Of a stretch of DNA of 64,000 nucleotides, positions 1 through 8,969 are shown piece by piece. The first letter of the stretch is position 1, and each line of letters begins with the position of its first letter. Under the pieces are notes generated by a model. The model saw nothing but the letters and a program-made list of their open reading frames with translations, did not search any database and had not been told where the DNA came from. The stretch is from NCBI RefSeq assembly GCF_014650115.1, contig NZ_BMUI01000001.1, forward strand, positions 248,001 through 312,000. The letters run 5' to 3'. A program made the translations under genes and the position numbers. This DNA is from Streptomyces olivaceoviridis. Lineage in GTDB: Bacteria > Actinomycetota > Actinomycetes > Streptomycetales > Streptomycetaceae.

Positions 1-387
1 CAGCACGACGGCACGGTCTACGGCCTGGCCGCCCCGGCCCTGGAACAGGCCGACGCGCTCGCCGAGCTGCTGGCGGGCGACGCCCGTGCCCGCTACACCG
101 GCACCCGCTCGCTGACCCGGCTGACCCTCACCGGTCCCGGCTCCCCCTTCGACCTCGCCGCGTTCGGCGAGACCGAGCCGCGCGCGGGCGACGACGTCGT
201 GCGGATCGCCGACGCCACCCGCGGCACCTACCGCAAGGTCGTCGTCCGCGACGACCGCCTGGTCGGCGGGGTCCTCGTCGGCGAACTCGGCACCGTCGGC
301 GCGCTCGCCCGCGCCTGGGAGACAGCGGAGCCGCTCCCCGACGACGGCCCCCTGCTCCACCTGCTCACCAACGATGGAGGCTCCTGA
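1..387 (+). CDS. FAD-dependent NAD(P)H oxidoreductase, C-terminal end (partial)
   Basis: The frame is open from the first base and ends with TGA directly before the nirB ATG, so only the last 128 residues are visible. Near the start it has HDGTVYGLAAPALEQA, which matches the NirB stretch DGRVYGLVAPGYEQA, and later it has the same YRKVVVRDD...GGVLVGE block as NirB. This is the end of the pyridine-nucleotide disulfide reductase fold. From position it probably supplies electrons for nitrite assimilation, as in actinobacteria that keep a separate reductase next to nirB. The N-terminal FAD and NAD motifs lie outside the window. Confidence 0.85.
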   Translation, partial: QHDGTVYGLAAPALEQADALAELLAGDARARYTGTRSLTRLTLTGPGSPFDLAAFGETEPRAGDDVVRIADATRGTYRKVVVRDDRLVGGVLVGELGTVGALARAWETAEPLPDDGPLLHLLTNDGGS

Positions 388-2997
388 ATGACCGCCACCC
401 CGGGGGCCACCCCCACGATCGTGCTCGTCGGCCACGGCATGGTCGGCCAGCGCTTCCTGGAAGCGCTCGCCGAGCGCGGCCTGACCGCCACGCACCGCGT
501 GGTCGTGCTGTGCGAGGAACCGCGCCCGGCGTACGACCGCGTCCAGCTCACCTCGTACTTCTCCGGCAGGACGCCCGAGGACCTCTCCCTGACCGACAGG
601 GAGTTCATCAGGGACCACGGCATCGAGCTGCGTCTCGGCGACCCGGCGGAGACGATCGACCGCGAGGCACGCACCGTGACCGCCCGCTCGGGTCTGGTCG
701 TGGACTACGACGTCCTGGTCCTGGCCACCGGCTCCTACCCGTTCGTGCCGCCGGTGCCGAACAAGGACGCCACGGGCTGTTTCGTGTACCGGACCATCGA
801 GGACCTGCTGGCGATCGAGGAGTACGCGAGGACCCGGGCGACGACGGGTGCCGTGGTCGGCGGCGGTCTGCTGGGCCTGGAGGCCGCCGGCGCGCTCAAG
901 GGGCTCGGACTCGACGCGCACATCGTGGAGTTCGCGCCGCGCCTGATGCCGGTGCAGGTGGACGACGGCGGTGGCGCGGCCCTGCTGCGGACCATCCGGG
1001 ACATGGGCCTGACCGTCCACACCGGTGTGGGCACCCAGGAGATCGTGACGGACGACTCCGGTGCCGTCACCGGCATGAAGCTGTCCGACGGCTCCGAACT
1101 CGCCACCGACATGGTGGTGTTCAGCGCCGGCGTCCGCCCCCGCGACCAGCTGGCCCGCGACGCGGGCCTCACGGTCGGCGAGCGCGGCGGCATCGCGGTG
1201 GACGAGCAGTGCCGGACCGTCCGCGACCCGCACGTGTTCGCGATCGGCGAGTGCGCGCTGGCCGCCGACGGCCGGGTCTACGGCCTGGTCGCACCCGGCT
1301 ACGAGCAGGCGGAGACGGCCGCCGCGACCATCGCGGCCGACGAAGCGGCCTTCACCGGCGCCGACCTGTCCACCAAGCTCAAGCTGCTCGGTGTGGACGT
1401 GGCCTCCTTCGGCGACGCGCACGGCACCACCGAGAACTGCCTGGACGTCGTCTACTCCGACTCCCGCGCGGGCCTGTACAAGAAGCTGGTCATCGGCGCG
1501 GACGGCACGCTGCTCGGCGGCATCCTGGTCGGCGACGCGGAAGCGTACGGCACCCTGCGCGCGCTCACCGGCTCGGTGCCGCCCGTCTCGCCCGAGTCGC
1601 TCGTCCTGCCCGCCACAGCGGGCTCGGGGGCTCAGCTCGGCCCGTCCGCGCTGCCGGACGAGGCGATCATCTGCTCCTGCCACAACGTCAGCAAGGGCAC
1701 GATCCGCGGCGCGGTCACCGAGCACCGGTGCACCACCGTGCCCGAGGTCAAGAAGTGCACCAGGGCCGGTACCGGCTGCGGCAGTTGCGTGAAGGTGCTG
1801 GGCCAGCTGGTCGACGCCGAGCTGGAGGCGTCCGGCGTCGAGGTCGACAAGGGCCTGTGCGGCTGCTTCTCCCAGACCCGCGAGGAGCTGTACGAGACCG
1901 TCCTGGCCCTGCGCGTCACGTCGTACCGGGAACTGCTGGACCGCCACGGCCGCGAGGGTGCCCGGGGCGGGGACGGCTGCGAGGTGTGCAAGCCGGCCGT
2001 CGGCTCGATCATCGCCTCCCTCGCCCCGACGATCGGCGCGAGCGGCTACGTCCTGGAGGGCGAGCAGGCCGCGCTCCAGGACACCAACGACCACTTCCTC
2101 GCCAACCTCCAGAGGAACGGCTCGTACTCGGTGGTGCCGCGCATCCCCGGCGGGGAGATCGCGCCCGAGAAGCTGATCGTGATCGGCGAGATCGCCCGGG
2201 ACTTCGGCCTCTACACGAAGATCACCGGCGGTCAGCGGATCGACATGTTCGGCGCCCGTGTCGAGCAGCTTCCGCTGATCTGGGCCCGGCTGGTGGACGC
2301 CGGCTTCGAGTCCGGCCACGCCTACGGCAAGTCGCTGCGCACGGTGAAGTCCTGCGTGGGCTCCACCTGGTGCCGCTACGGCGTGCAGGACTCGGTCCGG
2401 ATGGCGATCGACCTGGAGCTGCGCTACCGGGGCCTCAGGTCCCCGCACAAGCTGAAGTCGGCGGTGTCCGGGTGCGCCCGCGAGTGCGCGGAGGCCCAGT
2501 CCAAGGACTTCGGGGTGATCGCCACGTCCAACGGCTGGAACCTGTACGTCGGCGGCAACGGCGGCGCCACCCCGCGCCACGCCGACCTGCTGGCCCAGGA
2601 CCTGTCCGACGCCGAACTGATCCGGCTGATCGACCGGTTCCTCATGTTCTACATCCGTACGGCCGACCGTCTGGAGCGCACCAGCACCTGGCTGGAGCGC
2701 ATCCCGGGGGGCCTGGAGCACGTACGGGACGTGGTGGTGCACGACTCGCTCGGCATCTGCGACGAGCTGGAGAAACTGATGCGGGCGCACGTCGCGCACT
2801 ACCGCGACGAGTGGGCGGAGACGGTCAACGACCCCGAGAAGCTGGCCCGGTTCGTGTCCTTCGTGAACGCCCCGGACACCCCGGACCCGGTCGTCTCCTT
2901 CGTCCCCGAGCGCGACCAGATCAAGCCCGACCTGCCGCTGCTGAACATCGGCCTGCGGCCCGCCGACGACGTCCTGGAAGGAAGCGCCCAGCGATGA
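388..2997 (+). CDS. nirB: Assimilatory nitrite reductase [NAD(P)H], large subunit
   Basis: Cytoplasmic enzyme reducing nitrite to ammonium with six electrons from NAD(P)H. 869 residues, normal for the family. Order: FAD/NAD Rossmann domains (about 1-330; VVGGGLLGLEAAG is the NAD loop), a BFD-type [2Fe-2S] domain (CSCHNVSKG near 428, then CGSC near 465), then ferredoxin-like sulfite/nitrite reductase domains with the four 4Fe-4S/siroheme cysteines in SCVGSTWC (about 655-661) and CAREC (about 696-700). The start follows the previous stop with no gap, and the stop overlaps nirD as ATGA, so the three genes should be one operon. Confidence 0.97.
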   Translation: MTATPGATPTIVLVGHGMVGQRFLEALAERGLTATHRVVVLCEEPRPAYDRVQLTSYFSGRTPEDLSLTDREFIRDHGIELRLGDPAETIDREARTVTARSGLVVDYDVLVLATGSYPFVPPVPNKDATGCFVYRTIEDLLAIEEYARTRATTGAVVGGGLLGLEAAGALKGLGLDAHIVEFAPRLMPVQVDDGGGAALLRTIRDMGLTVHTGVGTQEIVTDDSGAVTGMKLSDGSELATDMVVFSAGVRPRDQLARDAGLTVGERGGIAVDEQCRTVRDPHVFAIGECALAADGRVYGLVAPGYEQAETAAATIAADEAAFTGADLSTKLKLLGVDVASFGDAHGTTENCLDVVYSDSRAGLYKKLVIGADGTLLGGILVGDAEAYGTLRALTGSVPPVSPESLVLPATAGSGAQLGPSALPDEAIICSCHNVSKGTIRGAVTEHRCTTVPEVKKCTRAGTGCGSCVKVLGQLVDAELEASGVEVDKGLCGCFSQTREELYETVLALRVTSYRELLDRHGREGARGGDGCEVCKPAVGSIIASLAPTIGASGYVLEGEQAALQDTNDHFLANLQRNGSYSVVPRIPGGEIAPEKLIVIGEIARDFGLYTKITGGQRIDMFGARVEQLPLIWARLVDAGFESGHAYGKSLRTVKSCVGSTWCRYGVQDSVRMAIDLELRYRGLRSPHKLKSAVSGCARECAEAQSKDFGVIATSNGWNLYVGGNGGATPRHADLLAQDLSDAELIRLIDRFLMFYIRTADRLERTSTWLERIPGGLEHVRDVVVHDSLGICDELEKLMRAHVAHYRDEWAETVNDPEKLARFVSFVNAPDTPDPVVSFVPERDQIKPDLPLLNIGLRPADDVLEGSAQR

Positions 2998-3344
2998 CCC
3001 TGGCAGTTGAGACGACCGACCTGAAGGTCCAGCTCCAGCTGGCGGACGGCTGGTTCACGGTCTGCGACCTGAGCCTGCTGGTCCCGGGCCGCGGAGTGGC
3101 GGCCCTGCTGCCGGACGGCCGCCAGGTGGCCCTCTTCCGCGACCGCGCGGACCGGCTGTACGCCGTCGACAACCGCGACCCCTTCACCGGCGCGGCCGTC
3201 CTCTCCCGCGGCCTGACCGGCACCCACCAGGGCCGCCCGTTCGTGGCGTCCCCGCTGCTGAAGCAGCGCTTCGACCTGGTCACCGGGGAGTGCCTGGACG
3301 ACGCGTCGGTGCGGGTGGCCGCGTACGAGGTGCGGGCGCTGTAG
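2994..3344 (+). CDS. nirD: Nitrite reductase, small subunit
   Basis: 116 residues with the NirD fold (Rieske-like beta sandwich: WFTVCDLSLLVPGRG, VALFRDRADRLYAVDNRDPF, RPFVASPLLKQRFDL). As in other NirD proteins, the Cys/His ligands of a true Rieske cluster are absent, so the role is structural support of NirB. The ATG overlaps the nirB stop by four bases, which implies translational coupling. It ends 22 bases from the stop of the convergent oxidoreductase gene. Confidence 0.95.
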   Translation: MTLAVETTDLKVQLQLADGWFTVCDLSLLVPGRGVAALLPDGRQVALFRDRADRLYAVDNRDPFTGAAVLSRGLTGTHQGRPFVASPLLKQRFDLVTGECLDDASVRVAAYEVRAL

Positions 3345-3366
3345 CGGTGGCGTGGGCCGGCGGGGC

Positions 3367-4374
3367 CTACGGACCGGGCCGCGGGCCAGGCCGGGTCGGG
3401 TCCGTGCGCAGCACGACCCGACGGCCCCGCAGCTCCCCGTTCTCCATCCGCGCGTGCGCCTCTGCGGCGGCGTCCAGCGGGAGCACCTCGACGTTCCGGG
3501 GGCGCAGCAGACCCTGCGCCAGCAGGTCGTTGACGGCGGTCGCGGCGGTGGCGAGTTCGACGGTCGTCGCGTGCGAGATGACGAAGCCCACGACGGAGCC
3601 GCCGTTCATGTACAGCGGTCCGGCGGGCAGCACGGGCCGGGTCCCGGCACCGGCGAGCAGCACCACCCGGCCCCGGCGGGCGAGCAGCCCGACCGAGGTC
3701 TCCAGGTCGTTCACGCCCGCCGTGTCCAGGTACACGTCGACACCGGCCGGCGCCGCCCGGCGGATCCTCCCGGTCAGCTCCGGGTCGCGGTAGTCGAACA
3801 CCTCGGCCGCGCCCGACTCGGCGCAGTACCCGGCGTCCCGTGCCGCGGCCGTGGCGAGGACCCGGGCCCCCGCCCGCGCGGCGAACGTCACCAGGGCGCT
3901 GCCGACGTTGCCCGCGGCGCCCGCGACCAGCACGGTCTCGCCGAGGCGGAGCCGGCCGTGGACGAACAGGGCGAGGTACGCGGTGGCGGCCGGGTGCAGC
4001 GCGGCCACGGCGAGGTCCGGGTCGACGCCGTCGGGCAGGGGGTAGAGCCGGTCGGCCGCCACCACCGCCTGCTCGGCCGCCGCGCCCTGCCGCCCCTCGT
4101 GCCCGAGGCTGTTGCACCACACGCGGTCGCCGGCCCGGAAGCCGGTCACGCCGGGTCCCGCCCGCGCGACCGTCCCCACCAGGTCACGGCCGATGACGAA
4201 CGGGAAGTCCACGGCCGTACGGAAGACCCCCGACCGGACGAAGGCGTCCACCGGGTCCACGGCGGTGGAGAGCACGTCCACCAGGACGTCGGTCGGGCCG
4301 GGGCGGGGCGCGGGCAGCTCGCCGTACCGGATGACGTCCGGGGGACCCAGTTCCTGGATGTACGCGGCACGCAT
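3367..4374 (-). CDS. Quinone oxidoreductase-like MDR family protein
   Basis: 335 residues starting MRAAYIQELGPPDVIRYGE. N-terminal GroES-like domain (DPVDAFVRSGVF), then a Rossmann domain with the NADPH loop AGAAGNVGSALVTFAARAGA. No zinc-binding cysteines are visible, so this belongs to the zinc-free quinone reductase/enoyl reductase branch of the medium-chain dehydrogenases. The ATG at 4374 was chosen because upstream sequence does not look like MDR protein. The gene diverges from a TetR gene; a TetR-type operator shared with the SDR gene lies in the gap, so all three are probably one regulon responding to an electrophile or quinone. The true substrate is not deducible. Confidence 0.9.
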   Translation of the reverse strand: MRAAYIQELGPPDVIRYGELPAPRPGPTDVLVDVLSTAVDPVDAFVRSGVFRTAVDFPFVIGRDLVGTVARAGPGVTGFRAGDRVWCNSLGHEGRQGAAAEQAVVAADRLYPLPDGVDPDLAVAALHPAATAYLALFVHGRLRLGETVLVAGAAGNVGSALVTFAARAGARVLATAAARDAGYCAESGAAEVFDYRDPELTGRIRRAAPAGVDVYLDTAGVNDLETSVGLLARRGRVVLLAGAGTRPVLPAGPLYMNGGSVVGFVISHATTVELATAATAVNDLLAQGLLRPRNVEVLPLDAAAEAHARMENGELRGRRVVLRTDPTRPGPRPGP

Positions 4375-4434
4375 GGCCTTCCATGCTGCCACCGGGGGCC
4401 GGAACGCGCGCGGGCGTCCGGTGACCGACGCCGA

Positions 4435-4473
4435 TTCTTGACCGAACGGTTCAGACGAACCTACGCTGCCCGC
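4435..4473 (+). promoter_or_regulatory. Operator and leaderless promoter of the tetR gene
   Basis: A 20-base element (4435-4454, core ACCGAACGGT) is the exact reverse complement of 5101-5120 in front of the SDR gene. It overlaps a -35 TTGACC (4438-4443); an 18-base spacer leads to TACGCT (4462-4467), and the expected start point falls on the A of the ATG at 4474. The mRNA should therefore be leaderless and the gene autorepressed. Read in the other direction the same element sits before the oxidoreductase gene. Confidence 0.75.
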
Positions 4474-5058
4474 ATGGCCAGGACCAAGGAATTCGACCCC
4501 GACGCAGCGCTCCAGTCGGCCCTGGAGCTGTTCTGGCGGCGCGGCTACGAGGCGACGTCGATGGCCGACCTGGTCGGGCACCTGGGCATCGGCAGGGCCA
4601 GCCTGTACGCCACCTTCGGCAGCAAGCACGAGCTGTACCTGCGGGCCCTGGACCGGTACGCGCGGACGCAGGACCCGGCGCTGACGCGCGAGCTGTCCCG
4701 GCCCGGCCCGGTACTGCCGGCCGTGCGCGCGCTGGTCCGGCGGTTCGCCGCCGAGGCCGCCGCCGAGGCGACCCGGGAGCAGGGCTGCCTGGTCACCAAC
4801 ACGGCGGTCGAACTGGCTCCGCACGACCGCGAGGCCGCCCGCCGGGTGGAGCGCAGCTGGGACACCGTTGAGACCCTGCTGCACTCCGCCCTCGTGCGCG
4901 CCCGGGCGCAGGGCGAACTGGCCGGGGACCGCGACCCGCTGACCCTCGCGCGCATGCTGCTGGTCCTGCTCCAGGGCCTGCGGGTGGTCGGCAAGGCCTC
5001 GGCGGACCCGGCCAGGGTCCGGGACGCGGCGGAGCAGGCCCTGGCCCTGCTGGACTGA
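4474..5058 (+). CDS. TetR/AcrR family transcriptional regulator
   Basis: 194 residues. N-terminal DNA-binding domain with HTH GYEATSMADLVGHLGIGRASLYATFGSKHELY (residues about 25-55 in total) and a helical ligand-binding domain containing EQGCLVTNTAVELAPHD, typical of TetR repressors near quinone or aldehyde reductases. A leaderless promoter with an overlapping operator precedes it, and an identical operator precedes the SDR gene. The likely role is repressor of itself, the divergent MDR oxidoreductase and the downstream SDR. The ligand is unknown. Confidence 0.93.
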   Translation: MARTKEFDPDAALQSALELFWRRGYEATSMADLVGHLGIGRASLYATFGSKHELYLRALDRYARTQDPALTRELSRPGPVLPAVRALVRRFAAEAAAEATREQGCLVTNTAVELAPHDREAARRVERSWDTVETLLHSALVRARAQGELAGDRDPLTLARMLLVLLQGLRVVGKASADPARVRDAAEQALALLD

Positions 5059-5100
5059 CAGCGCGCCCGCGCGGGTCCCGCCGTTCTGCACGACCTCAAA

Positions 5101-5120
5101 CTGAACCGTTCGGTCAAGAA
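5101..5120 (+). promoter_or_regulatory. Second copy of the TetR operator, before the SDR gene
   Basis: CTGAACCGTTCGGTCAAGAA matches 4435-4454 over 20/20 bases in inverted orientation. The core ACCGTTCGGT is a near-perfect dyad. It lies 12-31 bases upstream of the SDR start codon, a position that would block transcription or initiation. Confidence 0.75.
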
Positions 5121-5131
5121 AAGGGAACCTC

Positions 5132-5899
5132 ATGACGCACCGCTTCACCGGCCGGACCGCCCTCGTCACCGGCGCCGGCTCCGGCATCGGCCGCGGGGTG
5201 GCCCTCGCCCTGGCCCGGGAGGGCGCCCGGGTCGTCGTCGCCGGCCGGCGCCGGGACCCGCTGGACGAGACCGTGGCGCTGATCGAGGCCGAGGGCGGCA
5301 AGGGGCTCGCCGTCACCGCCGACGTCTCCCGCGCCGACGACCTGCGGGCCCTGGTGGACGCCGCCGTGGACCGGTTCGGCTCGCTGGACGTGGCCGTGAA
5401 CAACGCCGGGGTGCTCCAGGGCCGGGGGCGGTCCGTGGGCGACCTGGCCGAGGAGGAGTGGCGCCGGATGCTCGACATCAACGTCACCGGTGTCCTCCTC
5501 GCCCTCCAGGCCGAGATCGCGCGGATGCGGACCCAGCCGAGCGGCGGTGCCATCGTGAACATCGCCTCCCGGATCGGCGTGCACAGCCGGCTGCCCGGCA
5601 CCGCCGGCTACGCGGTCAGCAAGGCGGCCGTCTCCGTCCTCACCCGCGCCGCCGCCCTGGACCACATCGCCGACGGCGTGCGCATCAACGCCGTCAGTCC
5701 GGGCCCCACCGCCACGGACATGTCGTTCCGGGACGGGGAGACCGAGGCCGGCCGGGACGCGCGCATGCGCACCGAGGTGCCGCTCGGCCGGGTCTCCACC
5801 GTCGCCGAGGTGGCCGCCGCCGTGCTGTACCTGGCCTCGGACGACGCGGCCTCGGTGGTCGGCGCCGACCTGGTGGTCGACGGCGGCGCCACGGCCTGA
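5132..5899 (+). CDS. SDR family NAD(P)-dependent oxidoreductase
   Basis: 255-residue classical short-chain dehydrogenase. Cofactor motif TGAGSGIGRG near residue 12, NNAG near 88, catalytic Ser in NIASRIG, and YAVSK (Tyr-x3-Lys). The arginine-rich AGRRRDP after the second beta strand suggests NADP preference. The C-terminus VVGADLVVDGGATA is typical. The start is supported by an AAAGGGAA ribosome site. It lies under the same 20-base operator as the neighbouring tetR, so it is probably induced by the same ligand. Confidence 0.92.
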   Translation: MTHRFTGRTALVTGAGSGIGRGVALALAREGARVVVAGRRRDPLDETVALIEAEGGKGLAVTADVSRADDLRALVDAAVDRFGSLDVAVNNAGVLQGRGRSVGDLAEEEWRRMLDINVTGVLLALQAEIARMRTQPSGGAIVNIASRIGVHSRLPGTAGYAVSKAAVSVLTRAAALDHIADGVRINAVSPGPTATDMSFRDGETEAGRDARMRTEVPLGRVSTVAEVAAAVLYLASDDAASVVGADLVVDGGATA

Positions 5900-5912
5900 A
5901 CCCCGGCTCCCG

Positions 5913-6746
5913 TCAGTCGATCCCGGACCGCTCCACCCCGGCCACGATCCAGCGCTGGAAGCACAGGAACACCAGGAGCAGCGGCAGGATCGACACCGCC
6001 GCCGCGACGAACAGCTCGTGCAGCCGCACGACCTGGGCGGTGGTGAACGAGGACAGGGCCACCTGCACCGTCCAGGCGCTCTGGTCCTGCCCGATCACCA
6101 GCGGCCACAGGAAGGAGTTCCACGCGCCGAGGAACACGATGGTCCCGACGGCCGCGAACACCGGACGGGCGCCCGGCACGACGACGAGCCAGTACGTCCG
6201 CCAGTACCCGAGCCCGTCCACCTGCGCCGCGTCCTCCAGCTCACGGGGGAAACCGAGGAAGTACTGCCGGAAGACGAAGCAGGCGAAGGCCGGGAACAGC
6301 GTCGGCACGATCAGCCCGCGCAGGGTGGAGATCCAGCCGAGGGACGACACCAGCACGAAGCTGGGCACGAAGGTGACGGCCGCCGGGACCAGCAGGGTGC
6401 CCAGGACGGCGTAGAAGACCTTGTTCGCGTGGCGGTAGGGGATGCGGGCGAGGCCGTAGCCCGCGAGGGAGGCGAGGAGCAGGGTGCCGAGGGTCGTGGC
6501 GACGGCGATCAGCGCGGAGTTGAGCAGGGACCGGGCGAAGGGCACGGACGGGTCGGCGAACAGCTCGCCGACGTTCCCCCACCGCACCTGGCGGGGGAAG
6601 AAGGTCCACTCGGGGGAGGTGATGTCCTCCTCGCCGGCCAGCCCGTTGCGCACGAGCAGGTAGAAGGGGACCAGGAAGAGCAGGGCGAGCGCGATCAGCA
6701 GCACCAGCCGCAGCGCCCGCCCGGCCCGCACCAGGGCGTCATCCAT
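5913..6746 (-). CDS. Carbohydrate ABC transporter permease (MalG type)
   Basis: 277 residues with about six hydrophobic segments and the inner-membrane EAA loop ELEDAAQVDGLGYWRTYWLVVVPG, which docks the ATPase. The pattern fits CUT1-family sugar permeases. Its start overlaps the end of the first permease gene by eight bases, so the three transporter genes form one operon. No ATPase is encoded here; as in many Streptomyces sugar importers a shared MsiK-type ATPase elsewhere probably drives it. Confidence 0.93.
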   Translation of the reverse strand: MDDALVRAGRALRLVLLIALALLFLVPFYLLVRNGLAGEEDITSPEWTFFPRQVRWGNVGELFADPSVPFARSLLNSALIAVATTLGTLLLASLAGYGLARIPYRHANKVFYAVLGTLLVPAAVTFVPSFVLVSSLGWISTLRGLIVPTLFPAFACFVFRQYFLGFPRELEDAAQVDGLGYWRTYWLVVVPGARPVFAAVGTIVFLGAWNSFLWPLVIGQDQSAWTVQVALSSFTTAQVVRLHELFVAAAVSILPLLLVFLCFQRWIVAGVERSGID

Positions 6747-7641
6747 CGGCGTCCGTCCTCCCCAGCCGCAGCCAGCGGGCCTGCCCCAGCGTGACGACGG
6801 CGATGACCAGCGCGAGGATCACCGCGCCCGCGCTGCCGAGCCCGAGGTTCTGCCCCTGCCCGAGGGCGGTGTAGTAGAGGTAGACCAGCGGCGGCCTGGC
6901 GTACGGCGGATACCCCCGGGCGTCGGACAGCAGGTTGTAGAACTCGTCGAAGGCCTGGAAGGCGTTGATGACGAGCAGCAGCACCACCGCGACCGAGGTG
7001 GCCCGCAGCTGGGGCAGGGTGATGTGCCGCAGCACCGTCCAGCCGGGCCGGGCCCCGTCCACGGCCGCCGCCTCGTACAGCGCCGGGTCGATCCGCTGGA
7101 GCCCGGCGAGGAACAGGATCATGTAGAACCCGGCCTGGAGCCACAGCCGTACGGTGACGATGACCAGCCAGTACCAGGGCGGATCGGTGGTGGACAGCCA
7201 GGCGACGGGGTCGCCGCCGAACCACCCCAGCACGCTGTTGGCCAGCCCGAACCGGACCCCGCTGAAGAGCGACATCTTCCAGATGAGCGCGGCCACGACG
7301 TAACTGCACGCGGCCGGCAGGAAGAACACGGACCGGAAGAAGGCCCGAGCGGTCCGGAGGCGATTGACCATCAGGGCGAGGGAGAGGGAGAAGACGTAGG
7401 TGACGGGCACGATGAAGGCCGTGAAGACGAGGAACGTCCTCAGGCTGTCCACGAACGCCCGGTCCCGCAGCATGGCCGTGTAGTTGTCCAGCCCGACGAA
7501 GCGCGTGGGCGTCACCGTGTTGTGCGCGTCGAAGAAGCTGAGCGTCACGCTCCACAGCAGCGGGACGTACGTGAACAGCGCGAGCCCGAGCGCGAACGGC
7601 CCGACGAACACCCAGAACCACAGCGCCCCGCGCCGCCTCAC
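6739..7641 (-). CDS. Carbohydrate ABC transporter permease (MalF type)
   Basis: 300 residues from a GTG at 7641 that overlaps the stop of the binding-protein gene (GTGA). The longer open frame upstream lies inside the binding-protein gene and is not used. Hydrophobic segments begin at ALWFWVFVGPFALGLALF; the EAA loop is LYEAAAVDGARPGWTVLRHITLP. It pairs with the MalG-type permease to form the transmembrane channel of a CUT1 sugar importer. Confidence 0.92.
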   Translation of the reverse strand: MRRRGALWFWVFVGPFALGLALFTYVPLLWSVTLSFFDAHNTVTPTRFVGLDNYTAMLRDRAFVDSLRTFLVFTAFIVPVTYVFSLSLALMVNRLRTARAFFRSVFFLPAACSYVVAALIWKMSLFSGVRFGLANSVLGWFGGDPVAWLSTTDPPWYWLVIVTVRLWLQAGFYMILFLAGLQRIDPALYEAAAVDGARPGWTVLRHITLPQLRATSVAVVLLLVINAFQAFDEFYNLLSDARGYPPYARPPLVYLYYTALGQGQNLGLGSAGAVILALVIAVVTLGQARWLRLGRTDADG

Positions 7642-8885
7642 GACGTCTTCTTCACACGGTCGAGTTCGGCCGACACCTTCCGCACGACGGCCCGCAGTTC
7701 CCGCTCCGGACCGGCCCCGTCCTTGATGATCCGGCTGAGCGCGTCCTGGTAGGCGGTCTGGCTCGCCGGGGTCCACAGCAGCGGCTGGGCGTAGCCGTGG
7801 TCGGTGGTGAAGCGGACGGCGTCGGCGGCCGGACCGTCCTTGAGGGCGGTGGCCTTCTCGGCGAGGGAGATCCGGGCGGGGATGTGGAATCCGTAGGAGA
7901 GCGCGAAGTCCTCCTGGTAGTCGGTGCGTTCGACCCAGAGCCACTGCACGTACCGTGCGGCCGTCTCCTTGTGCCGGCTGCGGGCGCTGACGGCGGCGCC
8001 GTACGCCCCGACGGGCACGGAAGGCCGCCCCTGGCTGCCGTCCCGCGGGAAGGGCAGCACCCCGAAATCGTCACCGAGTTCCTCGCGGACCCGCGGCAGC
8101 GCCCACAGCCCGGTCCACTGCATCGCGGTCAGCCCCTGCACGAAGGCGGACGGGTCCGCCCAGTCGCTGGGCGCGCCGAGGAGCAGGGACTTGTCGGCGT
8201 ACAGCCGGTGCAGCTTGCCGAGGGTGCGGGCGGCGGCGGGATCGTCGAAGCCGACCTCGCCGTCGTCGCCGACGAACCGGAATCCGGCCGCGTAGAGGGG
8301 GGTCCCCCCGAGCACGCCCGCTCCCCCGTCGTTCCCGAGGAAGAGCCCCTTCACCTTGTCGCCGGTGAGCCGGTGCGCGGCGTCCACCAGGGCGTCGAGG
8401 GTGGTGGGCGGCTCGACACCGGCGTCCTCCAGCAGGCTCTTGCGGTAGTAGAGCATCTGCATGTCGATGACCTGCGGAATGGCGTACACCCTGCCGTCGT
8501 GGGTCTTCGGCGTGAGCACGGCCGGATTGAAGTCGTCCTTCACCTTGGCCACCAGCTCGGTGAGGTCGAGCACCTGCCCGCCCCGGATCTGGTCGAGGGT
8601 GGGCCCGTTGACCTCGAAGACATCGGGCCCGGAGTCGGTGAGCAGCGCGGCGGCGGTCTGCTGGTCGTAGTTCCCCGGCCGCCACTGCACCGAGACGCGC
8701 GCCTTCTTGAAGCCGGCGGCGTACCGCCGCACGGCCCGCTCGGTGCCGGGCTCCCCGTACTGGTGGTACCACTGCGCCAGCTCCGGCCCCGAACCACCGC
8801 CGCCCCGGCCGGTGTTGGACCCGCAGGCCGTGAGCACCCCGGCACCCACGCCTGCGGCCAGCAGATCCCTACGCCTGATCGTCAT
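7638..8885 (-). CDS. Extracellular sugar-binding lipoprotein of ABC importer
   Basis: 415 residues. Twin-arginine signal MTIRRRDLLAAG followed by the lipobox LTAC (Cys about 21), then a Gly/Ser linker: a Tat-exported, lipid-anchored solute-binding protein of the MalE/UgpB family (PF01547-like; AAALLTDSGPDVFEVNG, AAARYVQWLW). First gene of the importer operon. The substrate cannot be read from sequence, but the CUT1 type favours an oligosaccharide or glycoside. Confidence 0.92.
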   Translation of the reverse strand: MTIRRRDLLAAGVGAGVLTACGSNTGRGGGGSGPELAQWYHQYGEPGTERAVRRYAAGFKKARVSVQWRPGNYDQQTAAALLTDSGPDVFEVNGPTLDQIRGGQVLDLTELVAKVKDDFNPAVLTPKTHDGRVYAIPQVIDMQMLYYRKSLLEDAGVEPPTTLDALVDAAHRLTGDKVKGLFLGNDGGAGVLGGTPLYAAGFRFVGDDGEVGFDDPAAARTLGKLHRLYADKSLLLGAPSDWADPSAFVQGLTAMQWTGLWALPRVREELGDDFGVLPFPRDGSQGRPSVPVGAYGAAVSARSRHKETAARYVQWLWVERTDYQEDFALSYGFHIPARISLAEKATALKDGPAADAVRFTTDHGYAQPLLWTPASQTAYQDALSRIIKDGAGPERELRAVVRKVSAELDRVKKTS

Positions 8886-8969
8886 CGTGCCCCCTGACGT
8901 CCGTCACCGATGCACGGCCCAACGATCAACCATGCCCGCCGATTACGAAAGACGAGTTGCGGCCGTGTG

